Shown piece by piece: positions 54,333 to 62,972 of a stretch of 64,000 nt of DNA. The stretch comes from Novosphingobium sp. RL4. Lineage in GTDB: Bacteria > Pseudomonadota > Alphaproteobacteria > Sphingomonadales > Sphingomonadaceae. Below the pieces are notes generated by a model. That model worked only from the letters and a program-made list of their open reading frames with translations. It did not search any database and was not told the DNA's origin. A program made the position numbers and the translations under genes. The stretch covers positions 1 through 64,000 of the forward strand of contig NZ_CP141945.1 in NCBI RefSeq assembly GCF_035658495.1, in the 5' to 3' direction. Numbering within the stretch: position 1 is the first letter of the stretch; the number at the start of each line of letters is the position of its first letter.

Positions 54333-56381
54333 TCAGGCGAGGTTGATGAGGATGTTGCCGGCGTGATCGACGGTGCCGACGCAGTCGGCCTCGATCAGCG
54401 TGGTGGAGTCCATCTCGGTGACGACGGCGGGTCCGGGGATCACGTCTCCGGCGCGCAGCTTCGCGCGGTCGTAGATGACGGCGGCCTGCATTTCGGTGCC
54501 GGTCCACAGTTCGTGGTCGCGGATCTTGGCGCGGATGGGATCGCCGTCTCCCTGCTCCAGCGGCGGCGAGGGCAGTTCGAGGGCAGGGCCCATGGCGACG
54601 GCGCGCAGGTTCACCAGTTCATGGGCGCTGTCCATGTTGAAGGTGAAGAGGCGCAGGTGCTCGGCATCGAAGCGGGCGGTGACGCCGGCAAGGCCATCGG
54701 CGCGCAGCGTTTCCGGGTCGATCGAAAGCGGCACTTCGAAGGCCTGGCCTTCATAGCGCACGTCGAGTTCGAACTGGCTGGTGATGTCCGCCTCGGCAAT
54801 GCCTTCGGCGGCGAGTTCGGCGCGGGTCTGCGCGGCCATTTCTTCCAGCAGGGCCAGCACGTCGGCCTCGCTGGTGTCCGCCACGCGCTGCGAGAACGAG
54901 CGCGCGGTTTCGGTGCGCATGCGGGTGGTGGCATCCCCGAGCGCGCAGAGCACGCCGGGCGAGACCGGCGAGACGGCGGGCCAGGAACCCATCAGCTTGG
55001 ACACGGCATTGACGTGGAGCGGCCCGGCACCGCCGAAGCCCATCACCGCGAAGTCGCGCGGGTCGTAGCCCTGCTGCACCGAGATCATGCGCAGCGCGCC
55101 GAACATGTTCTCGTTGACGATGTCGATGATGCCGCGCGCCGCTTCCATCAGGCCGATGCCGAGCGCGTCGGCAATGGTCTGGACGGCCGCCTTGGCGCCT
55201 TCGCGGTCGAGCTTGAAGGTGCCGCCGAGGAGGTTCTCGGGCAGGTAGCCGAGCACGACGTTGGCGTCGGTCACGGTGGGCAGCTTGCCGCCCTTGCCGT
55301 AAGCGACCGGGCCGGGCACCGCGCCTGCCGATTGCGGGCCGACGCGCAGCGCCTTGGTCAGTTCCGGCACATAGGCGATCGAGCCGCCGCCCGCGCCCAC
55401 CGTCTTCACGTCCAGCGCCGAGGCGCGGACCGAGAGGTGGCCGACTTCGGTGGTACGCTGGCGGCGCGCCTCGAGGTTCTCGATCAGCGCCACGTCGGTC
55501 GAGGTGCCGCCCACGTCGAGCGTGAGGATGTTTCTGATGCCGGCATTGCGGCCGACCCAGATCGCGCCGGTCACGCCGCCTGCCGGACCCGACATCAGCA
55601 GCGAGACGGGGTGTTCCTCCGACTTTTCGGAAGACATCAGCCCGCCGTCGGAGCGCAGCAGCGAGAGCGAACCCGCCATGCCGGCGCCGCGCAGCGATGC
55701 GCGCAAGTTGCGCACGTACTTGCCGACGACCGGACGCACCGCCGCATTGGCGACCGTGGTGAGCGTGCGTTCGTATTCCTGCATTTCGGGCAGGACCAGA
55801 TGGCTGAGCGAGATCGGCACCTCGGGCATGATCTCTGCCGCCAGTTCCGCCACGCGCGCCTCGTGCGCGCCGTTGAGATAGGCGTTGACGAGCGCGACGG
55901 TCAGCGCCTCGACGCCGGAAGCCTTGAGCGCTTCGAGCGCGGCGCGGATCTCGCCTTCGTCGATTCCGGCGGTTTCCTGTCCGCGCGCGTTCATGCGGCC
56001 GCTGATCTCGAAAGTGTCCTCCAGCGCGGCCAGTGGCTCGGGCTTGGGCCAGACGATCCAGCCGGCCAGGCCGCCCGGCACGAAGGAACGGGCGATCTGC
56101 ATGACCTGCCGGTAGCCCTGCGTGGTGATGAGGCCGACGCGCGCGCCCTTGCCTTCAAGCACCGCATTGGTGGCCACGGTGGTGCCGTGCAGGAAGAATT
56201 CCACGTCGGACGGGGCGATGCCGCCCTTTTCGCAGACCGCGGTGACACCGTTCAGGATGCCTTCGGAACTGTCGTGCGGGGTCGATGGCGTCTTGTGACG
56301 CCAGAACTCGCCGTTGTCCTGGTTGAAAAGAAGCAGATCGGTGAACGTCCCTCCGACGTCCACGCCCAAACGATAGGTCAT
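54333..56381 (-). CDS. hyuA: Hydantoinase A/oxoprolinase-family ATP-dependent subunit
   Basis: A 682-residue HyuA protein. The N-terminal actin-like ATP motif is RLGVDVGGTFTDLLLF, with a second phosphate segment ILTLDVGGTSTDVALIE at mid-protein. The metal-site-like GFGGAGPLHVNAV is present. It phosphorylates a lactam or enol oxygen so that the HyuB partner can act. Known members are N-methylhydantoinase, 5-oxoprolinase, caprolactamase, and acetone/acetophenone carboxylases. First gene of the leftward operon, divergent from the ALDH at 56638. Confidence 0.92.
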   Translation of the reverse strand: MTYRLGVDVGGTFTDLLLFNQDNGEFWRHKTPSTPHDSSEGILNGVTAVCEKGGIAPSDVEFFLHGTTVATNAVLEGKGARVGLITTQGYRQVMQIARSFVPGGLAGWIVWPKPEPLAALEDTFEISGRMNARGQETAGIDEGEIRAALEALKASGVEALTVALVNAYLNGAHEARVAELAAEIMPEVPISLSHLVLPEMQEYERTLTTVANAAVRPVVGKYVRNLRASLRGAGMAGSLSLLRSDGGLMSSEKSEEHPVSLLMSGPAGGVTGAIWVGRNAGIRNILTLDVGGTSTDVALIENLEARRQRTTEVGHLSVRASALDVKTVGAGGGSIAYVPELTKALRVGPQSAGAVPGPVAYGKGGKLPTVTDANVVLGYLPENLLGGTFKLDREGAKAAVQTIADALGIGLMEAARGIIDIVNENMFGALRMISVQQGYDPRDFAVMGFGGAGPLHVNAVSKLMGSWPAVSPVSPGVLCALGDATTRMRTETARSFSQRVADTSEADVLALLEEMAAQTRAELAAEGIAEADITSQFELDVRYEGQAFEVPLSIDPETLRADGLAGVTARFDAEHLRLFTFNMDSAHELVNLRAVAMGPALELPSPPLEQGDGDPIRAKIRDHELWTGTEMQAAVIYDRAKLRAGDVIPGPAVVTEMDSTTLIEADCVGTVDHAGNILINLA

Positions 56382-56637
56382 GCGTTCCCCATCCGGCTTT
56401 GCCCTCAGGCAGTGTTCGGTTCCGGATCTCGGGCGCGGATTGCGGCCGACGACTCCGGGTGATGAAATGGTATATTGATATGACAATACGGCAAGGCCGC
56501 ATTGCAGTCTGCGTACCGCGCCGGGGGGCGGGCGCTGCGGTTTCGGACAGAGTTATCCGCCAAGCGAATTTTTGGGGTGGCGGGGGGCCGCCGCGCCGTT
56601 CACCAGATTAGGAAAGGTCGCAACAAAGGAGACAGCC
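56382..56637. promoter_or_regulatory. Divergent promoter region between hyuA and the second ALDH
   Basis: 256 bases with no gene. It must start both operons. A CGGACAGAGTTATCCG element (CGGA-N8-TCCG, about 56544-56559) resembles half of the palindrome upstream of iclR, and could be a shared IclR site. A short AT-rich stretch near 56470 could hold a promoter. Confidence 0.45.
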
Positions 56638-58143
56638 ATGCCACTCGACTTCAGCACGCTTCGCCCCGGCACGAAGGAGTTTCTCGCCCGCCGCGCGGGC
56701 GGTGAGGGCCTGCTTATCGGCGGGGCATGGGGCACGGCTGCGCAAGGCGCCACCTTCGCTACCCTCGATCCGGCCACCGGCAGCGAGCTGGGACAAGTCG
56801 CCAAGGCGGGCGCGGCCGATGTCGATGCCGCCGTTTCGGCCGCCCGCGCGGCGCTGGCCGGCTGGGGCGCCACCGTGCCGGTGGAGCGCGCGCGCATCCT
56901 GTGGAAGATCGCCGACCTTATAGAAGCGAACATCGACGACCTTGCCGAACTGGAAACGCTCGACCAGGGCAAGCCGCTGTTCGTCGGCCGCTGGGCGGAG
57001 ATCCCCGGCGCGGTGAACCAGTTCCGCTTCTTCGCCGGGCAGGCCATGGCGATCGAGGGCAGCACCCTCGAAAGCTCGATCAACTACCAGCCGCAGGGCA
57101 AGCAGATGCGGACCTGGACCGTGCGCGAGCCGGTGGGCGTGGTGGCGGCCATCGTGCCGTGGAACTCGCCGCTGGTGCTCACCGCGATGAAGCTGGCGCC
57201 CGCGCTGGCGGCGGGCTGCACGGTGGTGCTCAAGCCCGCCGAGGATACCTCGCTCACCGCGCTGCGGCTTGCCGAACTGATGGTGGAGGCCGGTGTTCCG
57301 GCAGGCGTCATCAATGTCGTCACCGGGCTTGGCGGAGAGACCGGCGCGGCGCTGGCCGCCCATCCGGGGGTGGACAAGATCGCCTTCACCGGCTCCACCG
57401 CCACCGGCCGCGCGGTGCTCGATGCCGCCAAGACCAACTTCAAGCGCGTGACGCTGGAGCTGGGCGGCAAGTCGCCCTCCATCGTCATGCCCGACGCCGA
57501 TCTTTCGCTGGCGATCCCTGGCGTGGCCAATGCCATCTACTTCAACGGCGGGCAGGTCTGCATCGCCGGATCGCGGCTCTACGTCCACCGCTCGGTCCAT
57601 GACCAGGTGGTGGAGGGCGTGGCGGAATATGCCAAGGGCCTGAAGCTCGGCCACGGCCTTGCCCCCGATACGCAGATGGGCCCGGTGGTCTCGCTGCGCC
57701 ATGCCGAGCGGGTCGAAGGCTTCCTGCAGCGCGCGCGGGCCGAAGGGGCGACGATGCTGGCGGGCGGCGAACGCACCGGCGAGGCGGGCACCTTCATCAC
57801 CCCCACCGTGGTCGTCGACGTGAAGCCCGGCATGGAGATCGTGCGCGAGGAAGTGTTCGGTCCGGTGCTGGTCGCGCAGGCGTTCGACGATGTGGAGGAA
57901 GTGATCGCCGCCGCCAACGACAGCGAATACGGCCTTGCCGCCAGCGTCTGGACCGAGGGGCTGTCGAACGCCCACCGCATGTCGAGCGCGATCAAGGCGG
58001 GCACGGTGTGGATCAACTGCCACGCCATGTATGACGCCACTCTTGCCATCGGCGGGGTCAAGCAGTCCGGCTGGGGCCGGGACAGCGGGCGGCAGGCGCT
58101 GGAAAACTACCTTGAATGGAAGACCGTCTGCGCGGTCGTCTGA
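56638..58143 (+). CDS. Aldehyde dehydrogenase (semialdehyde type)
   Basis: A 501-residue ALDH with catalytic Cys308 (FNGGQVCIAGSR) and Glu in TLELGGKSPSIV. The cofactor motif is VVAAIVPWNSPL, and the C-terminal signature is VKQSGWGRDSGRQALENYLEWKTV. It resembles semialdehyde/betaine-aldehyde-type dehydrogenases. AAAGGAG precedes the ATG. A terminator hairpin follows, so the next gene may have its own promoter. Confidence 0.92.
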   Translation: MPLDFSTLRPGTKEFLARRAGGEGLLIGGAWGTAAQGATFATLDPATGSELGQVAKAGAADVDAAVSAARAALAGWGATVPVERARILWKIADLIEANIDDLAELETLDQGKPLFVGRWAEIPGAVNQFRFFAGQAMAIEGSTLESSINYQPQGKQMRTWTVREPVGVVAAIVPWNSPLVLTAMKLAPALAAGCTVVLKPAEDTSLTALRLAELMVEAGVPAGVINVVTGLGGETGAALAAHPGVDKIAFTGSTATGRAVLDAAKTNFKRVTLELGGKSPSIVMPDADLSLAIPGVANAIYFNGGQVCIAGSRLYVHRSVHDQVVEGVAEYAKGLKLGHGLAPDTQMGPVVSLRHAERVEGFLQRARAEGATMLAGGERTGEAGTFITPTVVVDVKPGMEIVREEVFGPVLVAQAFDDVEEVIAAANDSEYGLAASVWTEGLSNAHRMSSAIKAGTVWINCHAMYDATLAIGGVKQSGWGRDSGRQALENYLEWKTVCAVV

Positions 58144-58173
58144 TCGGGGGCATCATCGCGGGTTGAGGGAGGA

Positions 58174-58201
58174 GGGGCGCATCGCAAGGTGCGCCCCTTT
58201 T
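58174..58201 (+). terminator. Rho-independent terminator after the second ALDH
   Basis: GGGGCGCA pairs with TGCGCCCC around an eight-base loop, followed by TTTT. It lies 30 bases after the ALDH stop codon. Confidence 0.85.
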
Positions 58202-58379
58202 CGTTGTCCTGCCTGCGCCGCTCCGTGCCGCCCGCCCCCCCCGGACCGGCTGCGGGCGGGCGGAGTGTCCGCCAACCGGCGCGCCTCCCCGTACCTCGGA
58301 TAGTTCCGCGACTTCGCCCGTCCCGCCGGACCGCCCGGTCCATAGCGGGGGACGGAACAGGAAATGGAGTCTGCTCGAT

Positions 58380-59597
58380 ATGGCGGCAGTTGAACGGTGT
58401 CAGGTGGCGATCGCGGGGGCGGGACCGGTCGGAACGGTTCTGGCGACGCTGCTGGCGCAGGCGGGTATCGACGTGGTGGTGCTGGAAGTGAACGGCGATT
58501 GCGCGCAGGATCTGCGCGCCTCCACGTTCCATCCGCCGACGCTGGAAATGCTCGACCAGATCGGGGTGACGCCGATGCTGCTGGAGAAGGGGCTCAAGGC
58601 GCCGGTCTATCACTGGCGAGACCGTCACTCGGGCGAAGTGATCGACTTCGACCTTGCCGAGATCGACGACGTGACCCGCTACCCTTTCCGCATCCAGTGC
58701 GAACAGTATCACCTGTCGCGTGCGCTTGCCTCGGGGCTTGAGAAGCAGGGCAATGCCGATGTCCGCTTCGGCCAGCGCCTGCTGACCTTCGAGGAGGACG
58801 CGGACGGCGTGAACCTTGCGGTCGAGACGATGACCGGCATCGCGCAGATGCGCTGCGATTACCTGATCGGTGCGGACGGCGCGAATTCCATCGTGCGCAA
58901 GTGGCTGGGCATCGAATTCGACGGGTTCACTTATCCCGAACGCTTCCTCTGCCTCTCGACCGCGTTCGAACTGGGCGACCACATCCCCAACCTGGCCTGG
59001 GTCAACTACGTGTCCGACCCGGACGAATGGCTGGTGCTGCTGCGCGTGCCCACGCTCTGGCGCGTGCTGGTGCCGACCGACGGTTCGCTCAGTGACGAGG
59101 AACTGCGCTCGGATGCGATGAAGAACGCGATCTTCGGCAGGCTGGTCGGCGACGGGGAGATGGTGAAGACCGAGCACCGCACGCTCTACCGGGTCCACCA
59201 GCGCGTGGCGAAATCCTTCCGCGAGGGCCGCGTGCTGCTGGCGGGCGATGCCGGGCATCTCAACAACCCGCTTGGCGGCTTCGGCATGAATTCGGGCGTG
59301 CATGATGCCTTCAACCTGTTCGAGAAGCTGCTGCCGGTGCTCAAGGGGCAGAAGACGGGTTCGGGGGCAGAGGAGAACCTCGCGCTTTACGACCGGCAGC
59401 GCCGCGAAGTGACGCACAGCTTCACGCAGATGCAGACCAAGGAAAACATGGCGATGATCCGCGGCGGGCAGGACGAGGCGCACAAGCGCCGCCGCGAAGC
59501 CATGCTGGCGATCAAGCAGGACGATACGCGCCGCCGCGCCTACATGCTGCGGCAGGCGATGTACGAGAGCCTCGCCCAGGCGGCCGAGATCCGCTGA
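58380..59597 (+). CDS. FAD-dependent monooxygenase (PHBH/MhpA-like)
   Basis: A 405-residue class A flavin monooxygenase: GxGxxG fold VAIAGAGPVGTVLATLLAQAG, DG motif LIGADGANS, GD motif LLAGDAGHLNNPLGGFGMNSGVHDAFNL. It resembles enzymes that hydroxylate or ring-open phenolic or hydroxypyridine substrates. The 58202-58379 gap contains CGGATAGTTCCG near 58297, a possible regulator site. The isomerase-like gene follows after 76 bases. Confidence 0.88.
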   Translation: MAAVERCQVAIAGAGPVGTVLATLLAQAGIDVVVLEVNGDCAQDLRASTFHPPTLEMLDQIGVTPMLLEKGLKAPVYHWRDRHSGEVIDFDLAEIDDVTRYPFRIQCEQYHLSRALASGLEKQGNADVRFGQRLLTFEEDADGVNLAVETMTGIAQMRCDYLIGADGANSIVRKWLGIEFDGFTYPERFLCLSTAFELGDHIPNLAWVNYVSDPDEWLVLLRVPTLWRVLVPTDGSLSDEELRSDAMKNAIFGRLVGDGEMVKTEHRTLYRVHQRVAKSFREGRVLLAGDAGHLNNPLGGFGMNSGVHDAFNLFEKLLPVLKGQKTGSGAEENLALYDRQRREVTHSFTQMQTKENMAMIRGGQDEAHKRRREAMLAIKQDDTRRRAYMLRQAMYESLAQAAEIR

Positions 59598-59673
59598 ACC
59601 AGGTCGTAAACCAGACCCCCGGCACCCCATCAACCAGCGGCACCGGCACCGGTCCGCAACAGGAGTATCTGCA

Positions 59674-60417
59674 ATGGGAGACGTTCTCGGTTGGCGAAAG
59701 CTGCTGGGTGTCATCGCCCCCTCCACCAACACCGTGGTCCAGCCGGACATGGAGCGCATGCGCCCTGCGGGCGTGACCAACCATTTTTCGCGCATCTATG
59801 TCGAGGACCCGCTGGCGCTCTCGAACGAGGATTTCATCGCCGGAACCACGGCGATCGCCGAAAACACGCTGGACGCGGTGCGATCGGTGATGACCTGCAA
59901 GCCGGACTACCTCGTGCTCGGCATGTCGGCGATCACGTTCTACGGCGGGGTCGAGGGTAGCCGGAAATGGAAGAGGCAGGTCGAGGAACTGGCGGGCGTC
60001 GGCGCGTCTACGGGGGCGGAATCGGTGGCGGCGGCGCTTCATGCCTACGGCGCGAAGACGGTGAGCTTCGTTTCGCCCTATTACCCGGTCGCCAATGCCG
60101 AAGTCCGCAATTTCCTGGAGGAATCGGGCTTCACCGTGAAGCGCGACGTGCCGCTGGAATGCCGCCGCTGGACCGACATCGCCAAAGTCGGCCCTGACCG
60201 CCTGCGCGAGGTGATCGAAGAGCTGGACGGGGATGACGTTGACGCCATCGTGCAGGTCGGCACCAATCTCTCGATGGTGGACCTTGCGGCCGAATACGAG
60301 GCGAAACTGGGCAAGCCGGTGATCGCGATCAACACCGCAACCTACTGGCACGCCCTGCGCGCGCAGGGGATCGCGGACCGGATCGAAGGCATGGGCCGCC
60401 TGCTCGCCGAATACTGA
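59674..60417 (+). CDS. Maleate-isomerase/Asp-Glu-racemase-fold protein lacking both catalytic cysteines
   Basis: A 247-residue protein of the maleate cis-trans isomerase/arylmalonate decarboxylase family: IAPSTNTVVQPDMERM, LGKPVIAINTATYWHALR and overall length all fit. The two cysteines that drive catalysis in the family sit in GCTS- and SCTN-like motifs; here these read GMS (Met84) and VGTNLS (Gly196). The remaining cysteines (75, 163) are elsewhere. It is therefore unlikely to isomerise maleate by the usual thiol route. A decarboxylase, another isomerase or a non-catalytic role is possible. Confidence 0.82.
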   Translation: MGDVLGWRKLLGVIAPSTNTVVQPDMERMRPAGVTNHFSRIYVEDPLALSNEDFIAGTTAIAENTLDAVRSVMTCKPDYLVLGMSAITFYGGVEGSRKWKRQVEELAGVGASTGAESVAAALHAYGAKTVSFVSPYYPVANAEVRNFLEESGFTVKRDVPLECRRWTDIAKVGPDRLREVIEELDGDDVDAIVQVGTNLSMVDLAAEYEAKLGKPVIAINTATYWHALRAQGIADRIEGMGRLLAEY

Positions 60418-60466
60418 GACATGCGCCGCACCGGAGCGGTTCCGGGGCGGCGCAAAGGATCGCCTG

Positions 60467-61654
60467 TCACGAACCCGAAGGCATCGACAGTTCGAAGACC
60501 GTCAGGTTCCTGTCCGAGCTGACATGTACCGTGCCGCCGTGCGCCTTGGCGATTTCGGAAACGATGAACAGCCCGAGCCCCAACCCGTTCCCCCGCTCGT
60601 TCCCGTTCGCCATGGTGAACGGTTCGAACAATGTGGGGACGAGCTCCGGGGCGATCGGACCGCCTTCATTGGCGATCGACAAACTGAACCGCCCTTGCCC
60701 GCTGCGCGCGTGCACGGTGATCGGCCGGTTCGGGGTCCCATGGACGAGCGCGTTGCCGACCAGGTTGGAAAGCAATTGCGAAATCCGGGAAATGTCGCAG
60801 ATGATCGGTTCTTCCAGATCGAGGATCACATCGATCGATGCCTCTGGATGAACGATCTGCAATTCCTCGATCACCTCTCGAACGGGCGCTTCCAGCGAGT
60901 CCGTCGTCTGCAGATCGAGGAATACGCCGTCGCCCAGGCGGCCGCGCGCAAAGTCCAGCAGGTCGTCGATCAGCATTTCGATGCGCCGGGTGCTCTGGCC
61001 CATTTTCTCGATCACCAGGGCGGCCCGAGGTGAGGGATCCATCCTTGCAAGCAGCCTCATTCCCGAAACCACGGCGGCGAGGGGATTGCGCAGATCGTGG
61101 CCGAGGATGGCGATGAAACGTTCCCGGATCAAAGCGGAACGATCCGCATTCGCCAGTTCCTGCTCCTTGCGGTGCAGATCGTCCTGAAGGTCGAGTTGGA
61201 GGCCGATCAATCTGGCGAAATTCTCGAATGTGGCTACGATTCCCGGATCGGACAGCTTGGCGGGAAGCGGGTCCAGCGCACAAAGGGTTCCGAAGAAACT
61301 GCCGTCGCGGCGGAAGATCGGGATCGAGATATAGCTTTCGAAGCCATATAGACGCGGCGTGTGGTGATTGTGGAATATCGGGTCCAGGGCCACGTGATCG
61401 ATGATCACGCCGGTTCCCGAATCCCGGATCTCGTCGCAGATCGTCGTCTTGAGATCGAGCGAGCCGCCCACTTCCAGGCCGAAGGCAATTTCGTCCCTGA
61501 CCGCACAGGCCGTCCAGCTGGTGCTGGTCACCCGGGCCACGGCGGCGAAGCGCAGGCCGGTAATGCGGCAGGCTATCTCCAGGATGGAGGGCACCGCGTC
61601 GATACGGGCGACCGCTTCCATATCATCTGCGATCAGGTCCGACATCGCGTGCAT
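60467..61654 (-). CDS. GAF-domain sensor histidine kinase
   Basis: A 395-residue soluble kinase. The GAF domain covers about residues 20-155 (FESYISIPIFRRDGSFFGTLCALDP). The HisKA phosphoacceptor is His186 (AILGHDLRNPLAAV). The HATPase core has LSNLVGNALVHG and GNGLGLGLFIVSEIAKAHGG, with no transmembrane segment. GAF-first kinases of this type sense small ligands or redox. No response regulator is adjacent. GGGAA lies before ATG 61654. Confidence 0.9.
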   Translation of the reverse strand: MHAMSDLIADDMEAVARIDAVPSILEIACRITGLRFAAVARVTSTSWTACAVRDEIAFGLEVGGSLDLKTTICDEIRDSGTGVIIDHVALDPIFHNHHTPRLYGFESYISIPIFRRDGSFFGTLCALDPLPAKLSDPGIVATFENFARLIGLQLDLQDDLHRKEQELANADRSALIRERFIAILGHDLRNPLAAVVSGMRLLARMDPSPRAALVIEKMGQSTRRIEMLIDDLLDFARGRLGDGVFLDLQTTDSLEAPVREVIEELQIVHPEASIDVILDLEEPIICDISRISQLLSNLVGNALVHGTPNRPITVHARSGQGRFSLSIANEGGPIAPELVPTLFEPFTMANGNERGNGLGLGLFIVSEIAKAHGGTVHVSSDRNLTVFELSMPSGS

Positions 61655-61775
61655 TTGCTTCCCTAGCCTTGAACCCGATTGGCCTAGCTCAGTATGACTA
61701 CGCGATCAAATTCAAGTCTGGGCCTCAATCCTTCCGGCTGCAGGGCGCGGGGGCGGCGCCCCGGGAACGGAAAGC

Positions 61776-62972
61776 TCAGGCCCCTACCGCGCCTTGCGCG
61801 ACGAGGGCTTCGATCCGCTCCGGCGCATAGCCCAGCGTTTCGAGCACCGCGCGGCTGTTCGCGCCGGGGGCGGGCAGCGTCACCGGCGCGCCGGGGCGCA
61901 GGCCGCCCATCTGGAGCGGGATCGTCGGCAGGCGGGTTTCCTCGCCGGTGTCGAGCACGACCGGTTCCAGCCCGCCTTCGGCCAGCTGCGGATCGTCGAA
62001 CATGTCCTCCGGACGGGCGATGGGGGCGAAAGGCAGGCCGGTGCCTTCCAGCTTCGCCACGATCTCGGCCCGCGTCATCGAGGCGACGAGCTGGCGGACC
62101 TGCGGCAGGATACGGTCGCGGGCGAGGACGCGCTGGTTGTTGGTGCGCAGGCTCTCGTCGGCCCAGAGCTCATGCAGTTCGAACAGGGCGCAGAACTTCT
62201 GCCACAGCACGTCGGAAACCACGCCGATGAATACGGGCTCGTCGCGGGTTTCGAACACGTCGTAGATCGCCCAGGCCGAGATGCGCGCGGGCATCGGCGC
62301 GGCGGCTTTCCCGGTGACGGCGAACTGCGCCATGTGCTGGCCAACGAGGTAGGCGGTGGTCTCGAACAGGCTGGCGACGACCTTCTGGCCGCGCCCGGTG
62401 CGATGGCGCTCCTCCAGCGCGGCGAGGATGCCGATCACGCCGAACATGCCGCCGGTCACGTCGATCACGCTGGAGCCCGCGCGCAAGGGGCGTCCCGGCG
62501 GGCCGGTCATATAGGCAAGGCCGCCCATCATCTGCGCCACTTCGTCCAGCGCGGTGCGCTGTTCGTAGGGGCCGGGCAGGAAGCCTTTTTCCGAGCAGTA
62601 GATCAGGCGCGGATTGGCCTGTGCCAGTTCCTCGTAGGACAGGCCGAGCCGGTCGAGCGCGCCGGGGCGGAAATTCTCGATCAGCACGTCGGCGCCCTCG
62701 GCAAGGTCGCGGGCGACCTGCAGGCCCTCGGCCGACTTGAGGTCGAGGCAGATCGACTGCTTGCCCCGGTTGTACATCGGGAAATAGCCCGAGCCCGAGC
62801 CGAGCAGGCGCCGGGTCTGGTCCCCGCCGATGGGCTCGATCCGCACCACTTCGGCGCCCAGCCCGGCGAGGATGTGGCCCACGGCGGGGCCCATGACCAT
62901 GTGCGTGAATTCGGCGACGCGGATGCCGGCCAAAGGCTGCGGGACCGCTGGCTGCGTTACGTTCTCGCTCAT
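61776..62972 (-). CDS. CaiB/BaiF-family (class III) CoA-transferase
   Basis: A 398-residue class III CoA-transferase. The N-terminal motif is PLAGIRVAEFTHMVMGPAVGHILAGLGAEVVRIE, the catalytic Asp is Asp143 (ALDEVAQMMGGL), and FRPGALDRLGL is typical. It moves CoA between carboxylic acids. Coupled to the upstream lyase gene by a four-base overlap, it probably activates the acid that the lyase then cleaves. Confidence 0.92.
   Translation of the reverse strand: MSENVTQPAVPQPLAGIRVAEFTHMVMGPAVGHILAGLGAEVVRIEPIGGDQTRRLLGSGSGYFPMYNRGKQSICLDLKSAEGLQVARDLAEGADVLIENFRPGALDRLGLSYEELAQANPRLIYCSEKGFLPGPYEQRTALDEVAQMMGGLAYMTGPPGRPLRAGSSVIDVTGGMFGVIGILAALEERHRTGRGQKVVASLFETTAYLVGQHMAQFAVTGKAAAPMPARISAWAIYDVFETRDEPVFIGVVSDVLWQKFCALFELHELWADESLRTNNQRVLARDRILPQVRQLVASMTRAEIVAKLEGTGLPFAPIARPEDMFDDPQLAEGGLEPVVLDTGEETRLPTIPLQMGGLRPGAPVTLPAPGANSRAVLETLGYAPERIEALVAQGAVGA

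Noticed and set aside
52420..56462. Long rightward open frames across hyuB and hyuA
   Set aside because: HyuA and HyuB are clearly coded on the minus strand; the antisense products lack recognisable domains.
44096..60417. Assignment of the region to the known nicotine or nicotinate pathway
   Set aside because: The 2,5-dihydroxypyridine dioxygenase, N-formylmaleamate deformylase and maleamate amidase are not present, and the maleate-isomerase-like protein lacks its catalytic cysteines.
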